The position numbers were made by a program, and so were the translations under genes. A stretch of 64,000 nt of DNA from assembly GCA_964035015.1 (NCBI GenBank), contig OZ035998.1, positions 40,523,031 to 40,587,030 of the forward strand. The letters run 5' to 3'. This DNA comes from Corallium rubrum. Taxonomy: Eukaryota > Cnidaria > Anthozoa > Scleralcyonacea > Coralliidae. Below the pieces are notes generated by a model that did not search any database, was not told the origin of the DNA, and saw only the letters and a list, made by a program, of their open reading frames with translations. Below are positions 23,701 through 32,703 of this stretch, in pieces; positions within the stretch are counted from its first letter, which is position 1, and every line of letters starts with the position of its first letter.

Positions 23701-26700
23701 TGGTGATAAATTAAAACCTAACCATTTTGTTCCTTTACTTTTTTGTCCAACTGGTCAAAAAAGAAAACAGTCTGAACATCCAACCTCAAGCAAAGTCCTT
23801 AAAGAAAACCTCATTCCAGACTGGTTAAAAATTCTAAAAATGTCAAACAAAAAATTTCCAGCTTTTTCCCTGGCGAAACAGCCAATTTTTTATACTACAA
23901 TACAATGAGGTTATGAGACCAATAATTATATATAAATATATATATATATACTGTTTATCCGATTTTCTCCCCTAATTTATGGAGAAAATTACACACTAAA
24001 TAACAGGCTATGACAAGGTCTTTGATACATTGAATAGTTAATTTTTTTAAAGCATGGGTGTTCGCACCTGTCTCCTTCAGCTAACTAATATTTTAATTAG
24101 CTTTGTAAATATATAATGCTGTAATTTTCTCAGTTTAAATGAAAATCTTTTGTAAAAATGATAAAATGTGCTATTAAAAATATGCTTTAAAACTTAACAA
24201 AGTTGGCTCAAATATGCTGTCAGATCACGGGAAATGCCATTTTAGAGACCCAAATTTCAAAAATTTTCCGGGGGGCATGCCCCCGGACCCCCCTACATAT
24301 GTGGACCACATCTGACTGACATTTCCAAAATCCTAAATCCGCCCCTGGTACCGCCTTTGAACACTGTGCCTGATTGTCTGGTGTAATCAAGGGAGCACGT
24401 TAGAATGTGATAGTTCTTGTATAAAATAAACTAAACTTTACTTACCTAAGTTGTTGCGAGGCGCCGAGTTCGATAAAACCGCTGACGATATGAGCCCCCG
24501 ACGAGCGAGCCGAATACTCTCCGAAGATACGCGAGGGCGGAGCGGGAAGGGAAAAGAGAAGGGGGTGCAACTACAAGATTTCTTTCGACAATGCTCGTAG
24601 GCGTAGCACGTTGCTATGCACATAGAGTGTTGCTATGCACAAAGAGTGTTGCTATTCACAACAATTATATACGAATACCGAGACAACAGATCTTCGTGAT
24701 ATTCACAGCAGGACGTAAGTTGTTTTCGTTAAATGATTTATCAATTTGGACTCTGATGAGAAAACCGTTGGCTTTCATGAATAAGTTATAAGTCATTTTG
24801 AATTTTTATTGTCAGAATCGCGCCATCGCGGGTTTGTTTGTCGACGCTCCAGGATATGATCTCAATACTGAAGAAGCCCACAACATATACAAAAGGAGTT
24901 AGATTGCAAGGTCAACCAACTGAATCGTTCAACTTTTGGGAAGTTTTTGTTTCATTTATTTCCTTCGTGAGTTCGTGCGAGAAGAAGAGGAGACGAGTTT
25001 GTGGAACGATCGACCAGTACGAGTACTGATCCTTTTGTGTTAAAACTATTCATTATATATTTTTAATAAAATTCTTACAAGAACTTTAATAGGGTAGTTA
25101 GTAGTTACTTAACGAGTCGTAGAATATGATAATTTTAGTGTATTTGGCTCGATCTTGTATCTACTGCTACGAGAAAGGTTGCTACGAGCACACGGAGAAA
25201 AGCTATTTCTAAATGAACCATTTTATTGGCTGAAAGCCATCACGTGCTCGGTAGTTGCACTCCCCTTCTCTTTTCCCTTCCCGCTCCGCCCTCGCGTATC
25301 TTCGGAGAGTATTCGGCTCGCTCGTCGGGGGCTCATATCGTCAGCGATTTTATCGAACTCGGCGCCTCGCACAAAACGTCAACAACTTAGGTAAGTAAAG
25401 TTTATTTTATTTTATACAAGAACTATCACATTCTAACGTGCTCCCTTGGTGTAATTATGTTGAGTGACTCAGCTATCCTCCACATAATCATATTCTAGCT
25501 AACAGTATACATACCAGTTTTGCGAACAAGCTTAGGGTCGTAAAACTAAAAAAATAATATTCAAGAATTTTTGTTAGTTTAAGATATGACATTGTGACAT
25601 ACCACATGTCTCTTAGACCCCGTTTACACGATGCCGGTACAATTTGAAAACGGAACAAACATGCCGTTTAGGCCTTGCCTTTACACGATACCGGCACAAA
25701 AATGACATGAAAACGGCACAAAATGAAGACGGGTTCCTTGACGGCATGAAATGAAAACGGAACACTAACTGGTATCGTGTAAACGCCCGTGCCGTAACAG
25801 TTTGATGACGGTAATTATAATATATATACGACCACAGTATTCGGGTCAGCAGTATTCACAAAGTCTTCTCACTTCTCATTGGAAGAGAATAATCACATGC
25901 TAATCCGTCATTATATTATACCGGCACCGTGTAAACGCAAGGATTTTTGGCCTGTATTTACACACCAGCATGATTTTGTTCCGTTTCCAAAAATCAGAAC
26001 TTCTCTCGAAATACCGACACAAAAACAAATTCACCCTTTCAAACCTCCACCGCACCAGAAAAAAGTGATGACTCACCAGGCAACCCACGCATTGAGATGA
26101 CGCCGTACACATCATAAATAGAAGCGAAACCGGATCCGAAAATTCATTGTTGCCCAAGAGGCGTGAAACTCTGAGTAGCAACTATTCTCAAAGTTGACTA
26201 AGTATATATATACTATATATATATTTATACTACCATTCTATTTAAGAAATAGAAAATGACCGCCTGTATTTGCATAGCCTGATGCAAACACGAGAGTGAG
26301 TATTTGAAACGCGTCTTTGCCCCGACATTAGAGGAATACCATCGGAAGGTAGAACTAGTACTTCAACGCCTCGAAGAAAGTGGATTGAAACTAAATGCGA
26401 AGAAATGTCACTTCCTGAAGGGAAAAACGGGCCACGTTGTGGGTCGAAACGGTGTGTCCACCGATCCAGAACCTGACCAGAGCGAAAATGAAAGACCTAT
26501 AGCTATTCATCAGTACTTCAGCGACCACTACCATCGCTAACAACTGCAAGCAATCCAAATACTATTAACCAAAGTGAAAATGGAAGACCATGCAGCTATT
26601 CATCTGTACTCCAGCGTTCACCTCCATCACCAGCAACGGGCGAAACCATAGGACAGAGTATCCAGGAAAGATCCGAAGACTCCACTGACACGGTCAAGGC

Positions 26701-27742
26701 GTATACGAAAACCACCAAATTGGGCAAATGACTATGTCTTTAGAACTAAGACGATGAATAAGCGAACAGACTGGTGCATGCTCCAAAAAACAGGAGAGAG
26801 AGTAGTGTAGAATAGTAAAGTATATTTACATTTAGAATACGTCAATAACATTGGCATGATTATAGTTGTAAAGTAAGTCGAAAGCATATACGGAGTTGAA
26901 TATACGCTGACGTTGTAAGTTGACGTGAGCTGTTTTGACAGTTGACTATTACGAGTTCAGTTTTGACAGTTGGTTTTGACCGATGCAAGTTAAAACGTTG
27001 TATTATATAAATATTGTTTCTTATCTTATAAACCTTATTTTACAAAACAAACAAACCAAAACCAAAACCAAAACCAAAACCAAAACCAAAACCAAAACCA
27101 AAACCAAAACCAAAACCAAAACCAAAACCAAAACCCAAACCCAAACCCAAACCCAAACCCAAAAACCCAAAAACCCAAAAACCCAAAAACCCAAAAACCC
27201 AAACAAAACCAAAAACCAAACCAAACCAAACCAAACCAAACAAAACAAAACAAAACAAAACAAAACAAAACAAAACAAAACAAAACAAAACAAAACAAAA
27301 CAAAACAAAACAAAACAAAACAAAACAAAACAAAACAAAACAAAACAAAACAAAAAACAAAACAAAACAAACCAACCCAAAACAAACAAACCCAACCCAA
27401 ACCAACCCCACCCCCATGGTATAATTGGCCGGATTGAAATGAATTGCCAAATTGGATCAAGCACGTAGAAGAAATGTAGCAGTATTATAACTCTGACTAT
27501 AGTATCAGTACTCGGATGCAATAAATAATCGAAACTTGAAAAAAAAAATTTGATTGATAGACTTACGGCTATAATTACAACTGCGATCATTAAATTATCC
27601 GAGTATAAACATTGTTTATTAATATCAAATAAAAAAGAAAGATAAATAAAGAAGATAATAGTAAACTTACCGTATTGTATGTCCATATCATCAAAATAAT
27701 GAGAAGCAAGCATGATACAAAGTAATAAGGATTGCGACTCAT
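17762..27742 (-). CDS. METTL24-like (FkbM-type) membrane-anchored methyltransferase
   Basis: Five coding exons on the minus strand: 27742-27671, 25545-25515, 21198-20889, 19253-19025 and 18043-17762. All introns are GT-AG and phases agree at every join, giving 307 residues. Residues about 7-21 form a type II signal anchor (CLLLIILMIW). Residues about 130-245 carry the methyltransferase features: YSIGINDEWSFD, VYAFDPTM, FFNLGLSD, WKTRTLRSII and DVLKIDIEWDEW, the last being the acidic motif shared with FkbM methyltransferases. The C-terminus has VEFHVVDSTP and ends LPLR. METTL24 proteins are predicted S-adenosylmethionine-dependent enzymes of the secretory pathway with unknown substrate. A splice acceptor just before the ATG (27748) suggests a further 5' UTR exon. 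Introns 2-4 are filled with satellites and mobile elements. Exon 2 (31 bp) is the least certain. Confidence 0.8.
18207..18545. repeat. (GTTC)n microsatellite, about 84 copies
   Basis: A nearly perfect tetranucleotide array of about 338 bp in intron 4 of the METTL24-like gene. Long VRSF and NERT frames across it are artefacts. Confidence 0.97.
19590..19661. repeat. 72-bp direct repeat, copy 1 of 2
   Basis: GTAATATTTACAAAAGG, then TCTAGACAAGCCTGAACAC, then ATTGCCAGCATAAATT recurs almost exactly at 21766-21837. Both copies lie in introns of the METTL24-like gene, and the second one abuts a long palindrome. Confidence 0.8.
19685..19834 (-). CDS. 49-aa membrane-anchor ORF in METTL24-like intron 3
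   Basis: A minus-strand ATG opens 49 codons: a hydrophobic helix (VYIIGFLFALTITGVIVFF), then basic residues, then a stop. It is on the same strand as the surrounding gene and just upstream of its exon 4. Possible roles are an alternative first exon giving a different anchor (for example through a GT at GTTCGG or GTAAAA), a separate small membrane protein or a chance frame. No domain was recognised. Confidence 0.3.
   Translation of the reverse strand: MCIIVYIIGFLFALTITGVIVFFQMRDIVKIGAVFGVKILILKYRKLLY
20037..20093. repeat. Hairpin next to pentamer arrays
   Basis: GTCCAAACTCCGGTTAGGA and its near reverse complement TCCTAACCGGGGTTTGGAC are separated by about 17 bp. It sits directly before the pentanucleotide arrays. 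Confidence 0.75.
20131..20393. repeat. (ACTGC)n satellite, about 52 copies
   Basis: A perfect pentanucleotide array preceded by variant units (ACTGT, ACTAT). It lies in intron 3 of the METTL24-like gene. It is followed by a palindromic junction, CACTGACTGCAGTGTG, and then two further pentamer arrays. Long frames here are artefacts. Confidence 0.97.
20414..20500. repeat. (GTGCC)n satellite
   Basis: About 17 copies of GTGCC (one early GTACC variant), directly after the (ACTGC)n block and before the (GTGCT)n block. Confidence 0.95.
20505..20597. repeat. (GTGCT)n satellite
   Basis: About 17 copies of GTGCT (one GTGTT variant), linked to the previous block by CTATGCTATATGCT. The three arrays together occupy about 470 bp of a 1.64-kb intron. 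Confidence 0.95.
20611..20745. repeat. Hairpin repeat TTCTGTATCGGGATACAG, copy 1
   Basis: Contains GATCGTCTTAGAAGTAATC, ACAGAATTCGTGTC, CCGTTCTGTATCGGGATACA and the return strand CCGATACAGAACGG. A second copy lies at 37486-37613 with the same order of words, so it is a dispersed palindromic element of about 130 bp. Non-coding. Confidence 0.75.
21635..21772. mobile_element. 138-bp near-perfect palindrome (MITE)
   Basis: Arms of about 65 bp, beginning AAATATTACCAGGGTTGAG, meet at a CGAAGGCC centre. The core CGTTTCGAGCGAAGGCCCTC is related to the palindromes at 15650-15720 and 36744-36920. The 72-bp direct repeat starts at its right end. It lies in intron 2 of the METTL24-like gene. Confidence 0.85.
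21766..21837. repeat. 72-bp direct repeat, copy 2 of 2
   Basis: Copy of 19590-19661. The first bases overlap the right arm of the palindrome at 21635-21772, so the repeat may mark the end of a once larger element. Confidence 0.8.
22265..22470 (+). repeat. 82-bp tandem repeat upstream of the OTU-like gene
   Basis: About 2.4 copies with starts of TTTTGCTGGATCTGCACCAT at 22273, 22355 and 22437. Each full unit also holds CAAACCTGATTGGCTCTCGC, whose ATTGG word resembles a CCAAT box in reverse. It lies 40-240 bp before the ATG at 22508 and could be the promoter region; that role is inferred only from position. Confidence 0.8.
22508..23908 (+). pseudogene. OTU-like cysteine-peptidase gene, two exons, frameshifted
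   Basis: Exon 1 is 22508-22758 and exon 2 is 23216-23908, joined through AG|A with a 457-bp GT-AG intron. Residues 1-84 have no known domain. Exon 2 opens with SEATGNCLYSSVSLVLVGN, in which the Cys codon (23235-23237) fits the OTU nucleophile. In a second frame further on, KPNHFVPLLF (His codon 23723-23725) fits the OTU histidine. Between about 23435 and 23460 the frame shifts; one base appears to be missing relative to a continuous protein, so the catalytic pair is split. The middle part (NKWSSLLCILGLSSVL, then FNRKVKPR) recalls vertnin-like proteins, from memory only. The OTU family removes ubiquitin or related modifiers. The gene lies wholly inside the 22079-24348 element. Confidence 0.6.
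24388..25448. mobile_element. 1.06-kb foldback element with about 190-bp TIRs
   Basis: Arms at 24388-24580 and about 25250-25448 are inverted copies (CAAGGGAGCACGTTAGAATG, then GAGGCGCCGAGTTCGATAAA, then GAGGGCGGAGCGGGAAGGGA). The right arm carries a 10-bp insertion. GTGTAAT flanks both ends (24381-24387 and 25449-25455), a 7-bp target duplication. Each arm contains the splice-donor-like word CTTAGGTAAGTAAAG pointing outward. The middle has only short frames (for example 24838-25029) and no transposase. Confidence 0.8.
25616..25945. repeat. GTTTACACGATRCCGG repeat
   Basis: The words CGTTTACACGATGCCGG, TTTACACGATACCGGCAC, GGTATCGTGTAAACGC and GGCACCGTGTAAACGC lie in mixed orientation, giving two possible stem-loops. 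A dispersed MITE-like sequence close to exon 2 of the METTL24-like gene. Confidence 0.6.
26296..26810 (+). mobile_element. Ty3/Gypsy pol relic
   Basis: At 26298-26480 the translation FAPTLEEYHRKVELVLQRLE, then LKLNAKKCHFLKG, then GHVV and NGVSTDPE matches the Gypsy reverse transcriptase segment that follows the catalytic YxDD. The catalytic box itself is missing. After stops and a short imperfect duplication (about 26480-26640), SRRIRKPPNWANDYVF at about 26690-26740 resembles the extreme C-terminus of a Gypsy integrase. A purine-rich tract (AACAGGAGAGAGAG) follows. Most of pol is deleted. No LTR pair was found. Confidence 0.65.
27055..27353. repeat. Compound (ACCAAA)n / (CCCAAA)n / (CAAAA)n array
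   Basis: Successive blocks are (CCAAAA) about 27055-27133, (CCCAAA) to 27162, (AAAAACCC) to 27204, (CCAAA) to 27240 and (CAAAA) to 27353. It lies just downstream of exon 1 of the METTL24-like gene, in intron 1. The long frames are artefacts. Confidence 0.95.
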
Positions 27743-28182
27743 AATTTTCTGAAAAAGCATTAGATATAATAAAATTAGGCTAACTATTGTAGAACAATAT
27801 TTACCCATTGTTTCAAGGCAAAATGGTACACTGTCCTGCAGTCTAAACGTACTCTGGTTTCATAGGCCGTGGTCGCTCCGAGTCTAGAGGGAAAGTTTTT
27901 TGGGTATTGGTTGCGGTCATTTCGGTCTATACGAAGCACGTTTTGTATACGATACGTTTTGACTGAAATTGGTCATTAATGCGACATTTAAAAGCGTGCA
28001 ATTGAATCACTTGTCTCTCGTTGTGGTCGACGCTCAATTCGAGCACGTGCATGGTCATCCAGCCGTCTTTTGAACGGCGTTTGTAAATTTTGGAAGGCCA
28101 TTTGAAAAAGACGGCTTTTGGGCGGCTGTGCATTGTTACGGGGATCGTTTCAAAGTTTTAAAACTTTAACCATAGTATAATC

Positions 28183-28222
28183 CAGAAGACATGTCTTCTG
28201 GGTAGAAGACATGTCTTCTGGG
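28183..28222. repeat. Tandem AAGACATGTCTTCT palindrome
   Basis: Two tandem copies of the perfect palindrome AGAAGACATGTCTTCT, separated by GGGT. It lies about 440 bp upstream of the METTL24-like start codon and could be a dimer-binding site, which is speculation from symmetry alone. Confidence 0.6.
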
Positions 28223-28714
28223 TTGTCTATTCTTTAACTAAATACAGGAGACAAAAACAAGGAATCGAAGGTATCGAATGGCGAAAACACGAGGCGACTG
28301 GCAAGAGCACGTCCGTGAAGTTATCTGCGTGTCTAATCCGGTCTAATCCTCAGCTGTTCCTCTCACGTGATTTCCCACAGTACAATTATTCTCCCTTTAC
28401 AGCATATATATAAGATTGACAGCTTTTGAACTCGGCTTAATCAAAACAGTGTACCTTTCATATATTTCCTTGGAGGAGCTTGTGGGATGTGCAGTAAAAT
28501 TCAATACGTCATTTGACGCCGTCTTCGAAAATAGAATTCTTCACCAGTTCTCGATCATTTAGTACTTTTCTACTACCATGTTTGCCTCACAGTTTGACTA
28601 CTTGGAAATTATCTCTTATAAGAATGGCCAAAACTTCGTTTATGGTGCTTACGAAATTAAACATTTTCGAAATTTCTGTGGCAACATGCCTGAGAGGGGT
28701 TCATCCTTCGCCGT

Positions 28715-29265
28715 GAACATATGATGGTTTTCACTCACCTGATCGGTGGCCCTGTTGGGGGTGGTGAAACAATGCGAAATATTTGAATAAGAATAGAGTG
28801 AAATTCCCATAGGACAGGGACGTAGCCAGGATTTTGAAAGCGGGGTTCGGGGGCATGCTCCCCCGGGAAATTTTGAAATCGAGAGTCGCTGAAATGCCAT
28901 TTCCTGGCTTTTGGAGGAACATTTTACAGACTCTAAAGGTTAAAAAACGTCGTATAAAATACTCAAAACACGCAAACGTCACATAGATACTCAAAATGCA
29001 TACACTCAGTACATTGAACACACTGTTTACAGTTTATTTCCTGACATAATTTACATTGCATCAGTTTCGTAGTTACATGTCTGTTGTTTTATATCTAGGG
29101 GGGGGGGGGGGGAGCCGCAGCTCCTCCCTTGGCTACGTCCCTGCCATAGGATGAAGATTGTGCTCCAACATGGCCGCCATTTCACTGTTTCAATTCTGTG
29201 CACCAAATCAATATGGCCGCCATGACGTCAGATGAAAACCAAGAATATACCACTGACCTATATAT
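28715..29265 (-). repeat. GGCGGCCATATTGG repeat split by a MITE
   Basis: Reverse-orientation copy of 16545-16765 (TTTTCACTCACCTGATCGG, TTTGAATAAGAATAG, then ATATGGCCGCCATGACGTCA). The sequence from 28816 to 29143 interrupts it and is absent from the other copy. Confidence 0.75.
28816..29143. mobile_element. hAT-like MITE with 8-bp target duplication
   Basis: Starts CAGGGACGTAGCCAGGATTT and ends TTGGCTACGTCCCTG; the inverted ends match over 14 bp. The 8-bp duplication CCATAGGA sits at 28808-28815 and 29144-29151. CAGGG ends and an 8-bp duplication are hAT hallmarks. The interior has GGGGGCATGCTCCCCCGGG and a run of G near 29100. Non-coding. Confidence 0.85.
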
Positions 29266-29369
29266 ACTAGAAATTACTATCGCAAGTGAAGTGCTGCCTC
29301 AAATTGGACAAAAACCTTTAGCCTACTCCACAGGCAACACTATGCAGTCTATGGCTAACATGACACTTC

Positions 29370-29735
29370 CCTTGCCCACTCCACCCGAGTTTCCCCACTC
29401 CACTCGAGTTTGCCCACTCCACCCAAGTTTGCCCACTCACTCCACCCCAGATTGCCCATTCACTCCACCCAAGATTGCCCACTCCACCCGAGTTTTCCCA
29501 CTCCACCCAAGATTGCCCACTCCACCTGAGTTTGCCCACTCCATCCAAGTTTGCCCACTCCACCCAAGATTGCCCACTCACTCCACCCATGATTGTCCAG
29601 TCCACCCAAGATTGCCCACTAACTCCACGCAAGATTGCGGATTGCCCACTCACTCCACACAAGATTGCCCACTCTACCCGAGTTTGCCCACTCCACCCAA
29701 GGATGCCCACTTGACTCCACCCAAAAAGAGCCCAC
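29370..29735. repeat. 18-bp minisatellite (TTGCCCACTCCACCCRAG)
   Basis: About 20 degenerate copies of an 18-bp unit, some expanded by an extra ACTC. It keeps an open frame on both strands only because the unit length is a multiple of three. Not a gene. Confidence 0.9.
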
Positions 29736-29794
29736 GAGTTGCCTGCGAAGGAGGCTGGAAAGCCCAAACACTACAAGTTACTATAACCTACAAA

Positions 29795-30078
29795 ACTGAT
29801 GCAATATAAATTATGTCAGGAAATAAACTGTAAACAGTGTATTCAATCTACTGAGTGTATGCATTTTGAGTATCTATGTGACGTTTGCGTGTTTTGAGTA
29901 TTTCATATGACGTTTTTTAACCTTTAGAGTCTATAAAATCTTCCTCCAAAAGCCAGGAAATGGCATTTCAGCGACTCTCGATTTCAAAATTTCCCAGGGG
30001 AGCATGCCCCCGGACCCCCTAAAAATTTATTTGGATTTTGGCTCCTCCCCCCTTTCAAAATCCTGGCTATGTCCCTGA
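29795..30078 (-). mobile_element. Second, inverted copy of the CAGGGACRTAGCC MITE
   Basis: Reverse complement begins CAGGGACATAGCCAGGATTT and follows the 28816 element through AAATTTTGAAATCGAGAGTC and CATAATTTA. The far end is lost where it meets the minisatellite. It contains an extra segment around the GGGGGTCCGGGGGCATGCTC region. Confidence 0.75.
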
Positions 30079-30088
30079 CAAACATTAA

Positions 30089-30768
30089 GGTGGCTCCATA
30101 CAGTTTCTTGAAAAATGGAAAATACAAGTTTTAGAGTCCAAAACACGAGATTAAACAATTCGGAAAAAGAATAAAACTAAATGTTATGCTTAGTTAAACA
30201 GTCTGACAATCAAAAACTGTTACCAAATAAATAGCAACTGTTGTTGCTATGGCAACAATAACATTTCAAAATGGCTGCCAATTACCTTTCAAACTAATTT
30301 AATTCGAAAAAAACTTTGGTGACCCCCAATTTTTTTTTCATTAAAACTTTCCTGGAAGTATCAGTAATCAATAGGCTGATTTAAAAAAAATTCTGTAGAA
30401 CGAATTTTTTTAAAAATTAAGAAACATGATTTTTCCGGGAAAAAAAATTATTCCTTTTACAGAATTTTTTTAAAATCGGCCTACTGATTACTCATACTTC
30501 AAGAAAAGTTTTAATGAAAAAAAAATTGGGGGGTCACCAAAGTTTTTTCCAATTAAATATGTTTGAAGGGTAATTGGCAGCCATTTTGAAACGTCATTGT
30601 TGCCATAGCAACAACTGTTGCTATTTATTTGGTAACAGTTTTTGATTGTCAGACTGTTTAGTTATGCATATAACATTTAGTTTTATTCTTTTTTTGAATT
30701 GTTTAAGCACGTGTTTTGGACTCTCAAACTTGTATTTCCCATTTTTCAAGAAACTGTGTGGAGCCACC
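30089..30768. mobile_element. 680-bp TTAA palindrome, GGTGGCTCC family copy 1
   Basis: Nearly complete palindrome with arms of about 330 bp, ends GGTGGCTCCATACAGTTTC and GAAACTGTGTGGAGCCACC. The left flank is TTAA; the right flank has TAA only, one base short. The arms include AACTGTTACCAAATAAATAG and TTGTTGCTATGGCAACAA. No coding capacity. A close copy lies at 46528-47204. Confidence 0.85.
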
Positions 30769-30901
30769 TAATCATGTCTCTTGCTCTAATGCTGTGGCAA
30801 TTGGCAAAACTGCCAATGCAATGCCAAGTTAAAATGTTTTGACAAATCTAGAGCTATAATCCCCGAGAGCCCAGTGAGGGTGTTAATCTCGACATGCGTA
30901 G

Positions 30902-31422
30902 AGTCATCCTGAATATCTTCGTTCTAAAATAGAAATGGTCCAAAAGCGTGTAATGCGAATTGTGTTTCCTGATCTTCACTACAGTGACGCGGTGACTGTT
31001 GCTAAGTGCAGTCGCCTTGATGAAAGAAGATCAAAACTTTGTTTGAAAGTCCTATTAAACATTCGAGAACCTAACTCGCGTCTCCACCATCTTCTGCCTT
31101 TCAGTTACATTAAGAAATAACTCAAGCTTGTCTCTGCCCAAATGTCGTACCGACAGATATAAAAAGAGTTTCTTCCCTGCAATGGCGTATACGCAAATTT
31201 CTTGCGAACCTTTTTAACTTTTTGGACCTTTTGACCTTTCCTAGTTGTAGTTTTGATAATTTTTAATATGTATATACCTTGTGTAAATATCTTGATTTTT
31301 AACCATGACTTTTCAATTAGAACAAAACTTTAATAATCTATATACTTATATATTTATATCTATTGTAAACATATTTGTAATTCACACATCCGTGTGCAAG
31401 AATATGGCTGAATAAACCATCA

Positions 31423-31490
<68 letters not shown>
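30902..31490 (+). mobile_element. 5'-truncated LINE 3' end (CR1/L2-like)
   Basis: From 30902 the frame reads PEYLRSKIEMVQKRVMRIVF, then DERRSKLCLKVLLNI and RLHHLLPFS, the C-terminal region of a non-LTR ORF2. One frameshift later it continues KCRTDRYKKSFFPAMAYTQI to a stop at about 31210. A 3' UTR and the tail ATGGCTGAATAAACC plus (ATT)n to 31490 complete the 3' end. Dead on arrival by 5' truncation. Confidence 0.85.
31421..31490. repeat. (ATT)n tail of the LINE
   Basis: Pure trinucleotide array of about 22 copies immediately after the LINE 3' UTR, as is usual for CR1/L2-like elements. Confidence 0.95.
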
Positions 31491-31611
31491 GCCAGTTCAG
31501 AAAATCTATCGCCGTCGTGGTGTTGACAATCTTCAAACGTACATGCAATTTATCAGAGCAAATCCTTCTGGCGTATGCGATGTAAGTTATACGAGGAAAC
31601 TTCTCCATGTC

Positions 31612-32000
31612 ACAAAACGTCATACTACGGTTCCGGTTTGAGCGTGGCCACGCGTATTTTGACGACACACGTTTCACGCGGGAAACTAACATGTTGCTAA
31701 GCGGAAACTGTAACGTTACTAAGGCCAAACGGTATTGTTTCAATTTGAAACGAGTGCCAAATTTTCAAAGCAAATCTGGGCATGTTTATAATTCATCTTT
31801 ATACACAATTAAATCTTCGTCAAGTGGAGCTAAGAACACCACAGTGCTTTTCCAATCGGCCATTACGTTGACTGCTGACAAACCCCACAATGCCACATTT
31901 GCCACGAAGAAACAATGTCGTTTGGCTTAGTAATGTTACAGTTTCCGCTTGTGTCGCCAAATTACGCGTGTCCACGCTCAAACTGGAACCATAGTAAAAT
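31612..32000. repeat. Foldback repeat
   Basis: Inverted arms: GGTTCCGGTTTGAGCGTGG, GCGGAAACTGTAACGTTACT and AAGGCCAAACG at 31630-31730 pair with TTTGGCTTAGTAATG, TTACAGTTTCCGC and CCACGCTCAAACTGGAACC at 31920-31995. A spacer of about 190 bp lies between. Short frames across it are not protein-like. Confidence 0.65.
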
Positions 32001-32619
32001 GGTGAACATTCTGACATTCTGACAAATATGAAAGAAAACATCAAATCGAGATTTCGTTGACTATACATAACTCGGCCAAGAGGTCAGGACATGAGACACA
32101 GGCATATGCATGACGCCCAAAAATGTGTCCCCATTTTCACTTTAAAAATGGCGGCATTTATGGGTCCTTCTGCTAATGGTAGCGACAACTGACATGTACT
32201 TATCCTTGTTTTTGAAAATTTCGAAATGAAACTTTGCACAATTATCAAGTACCATAATATCTTTAGGATTATGCAGGAACATTACCAACAATATTTTTAT
32301 CAGAGAACCACTTTAATAACGGGTGTTTAATTATTTGTCTTTACTAATACATAACGTATATTTGCAGGTTATACATCGTATAAACCAAAGCCGTTTATCA
32401 AAGATATATAAGGTCTATATCTAAAAGTTTTTATCTACATGTTGCGATTATTGTGTATATACGATTGTCATATGTTCTCCACCAATGCATACACGTGTAA
32501 AAGGCATTTCACAACATTCATGTACGCGACGTCACAAAGAATCGTATATGCCAAGATGACATCGTATATACAAGAATGTATCATATCGTGTACATATAGA
32601 CGGGTCTAAGGCCTATAAC

Positions 32620-32703
<84 letters not shown>

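Larger units (their letters stand above)
22079..24348 (+). mobile_element. 2.27-kb TIR element carrying an OTU-like gene
   Basis: Left end CAGGGGCGGATTTAGCAT and right end ATCCTAAATCCGCCCCTG are inverted over 18 bp with one mismatch. The same pentanucleotide GTACC flanks both sides (22074-22078 and 24349-24353). CAGGGGCGG ends are typical of hAT-like elements, but hAT insertions usually give 8-bp duplications, so the class is open. The interior holds an 82-bp tandem repeat and then a two-exon gene on the plus strand. No transposase was recognised, so it is either non-autonomous cargo DNA or an unfamiliar type of element. It sits in intron 2 of the METTL24-like gene on the opposite strand. Confidence 0.7.

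Noticed and set aside
27021-27713. 230-codon minus-strand frame rich in Phe/Val/Leu
   Set aside because: Most of it is the (CAAAA)/(CCAAAA) array read in reverse. Only the first exon of the METTL24-like gene nearby is real, in a different frame.
29198-29809. 203-codon frame with HPSLPTHST repeats and its antisense frame
   Set aside because: It is the 18-bp minisatellite. The frame stays open because the unit is a multiple of three.
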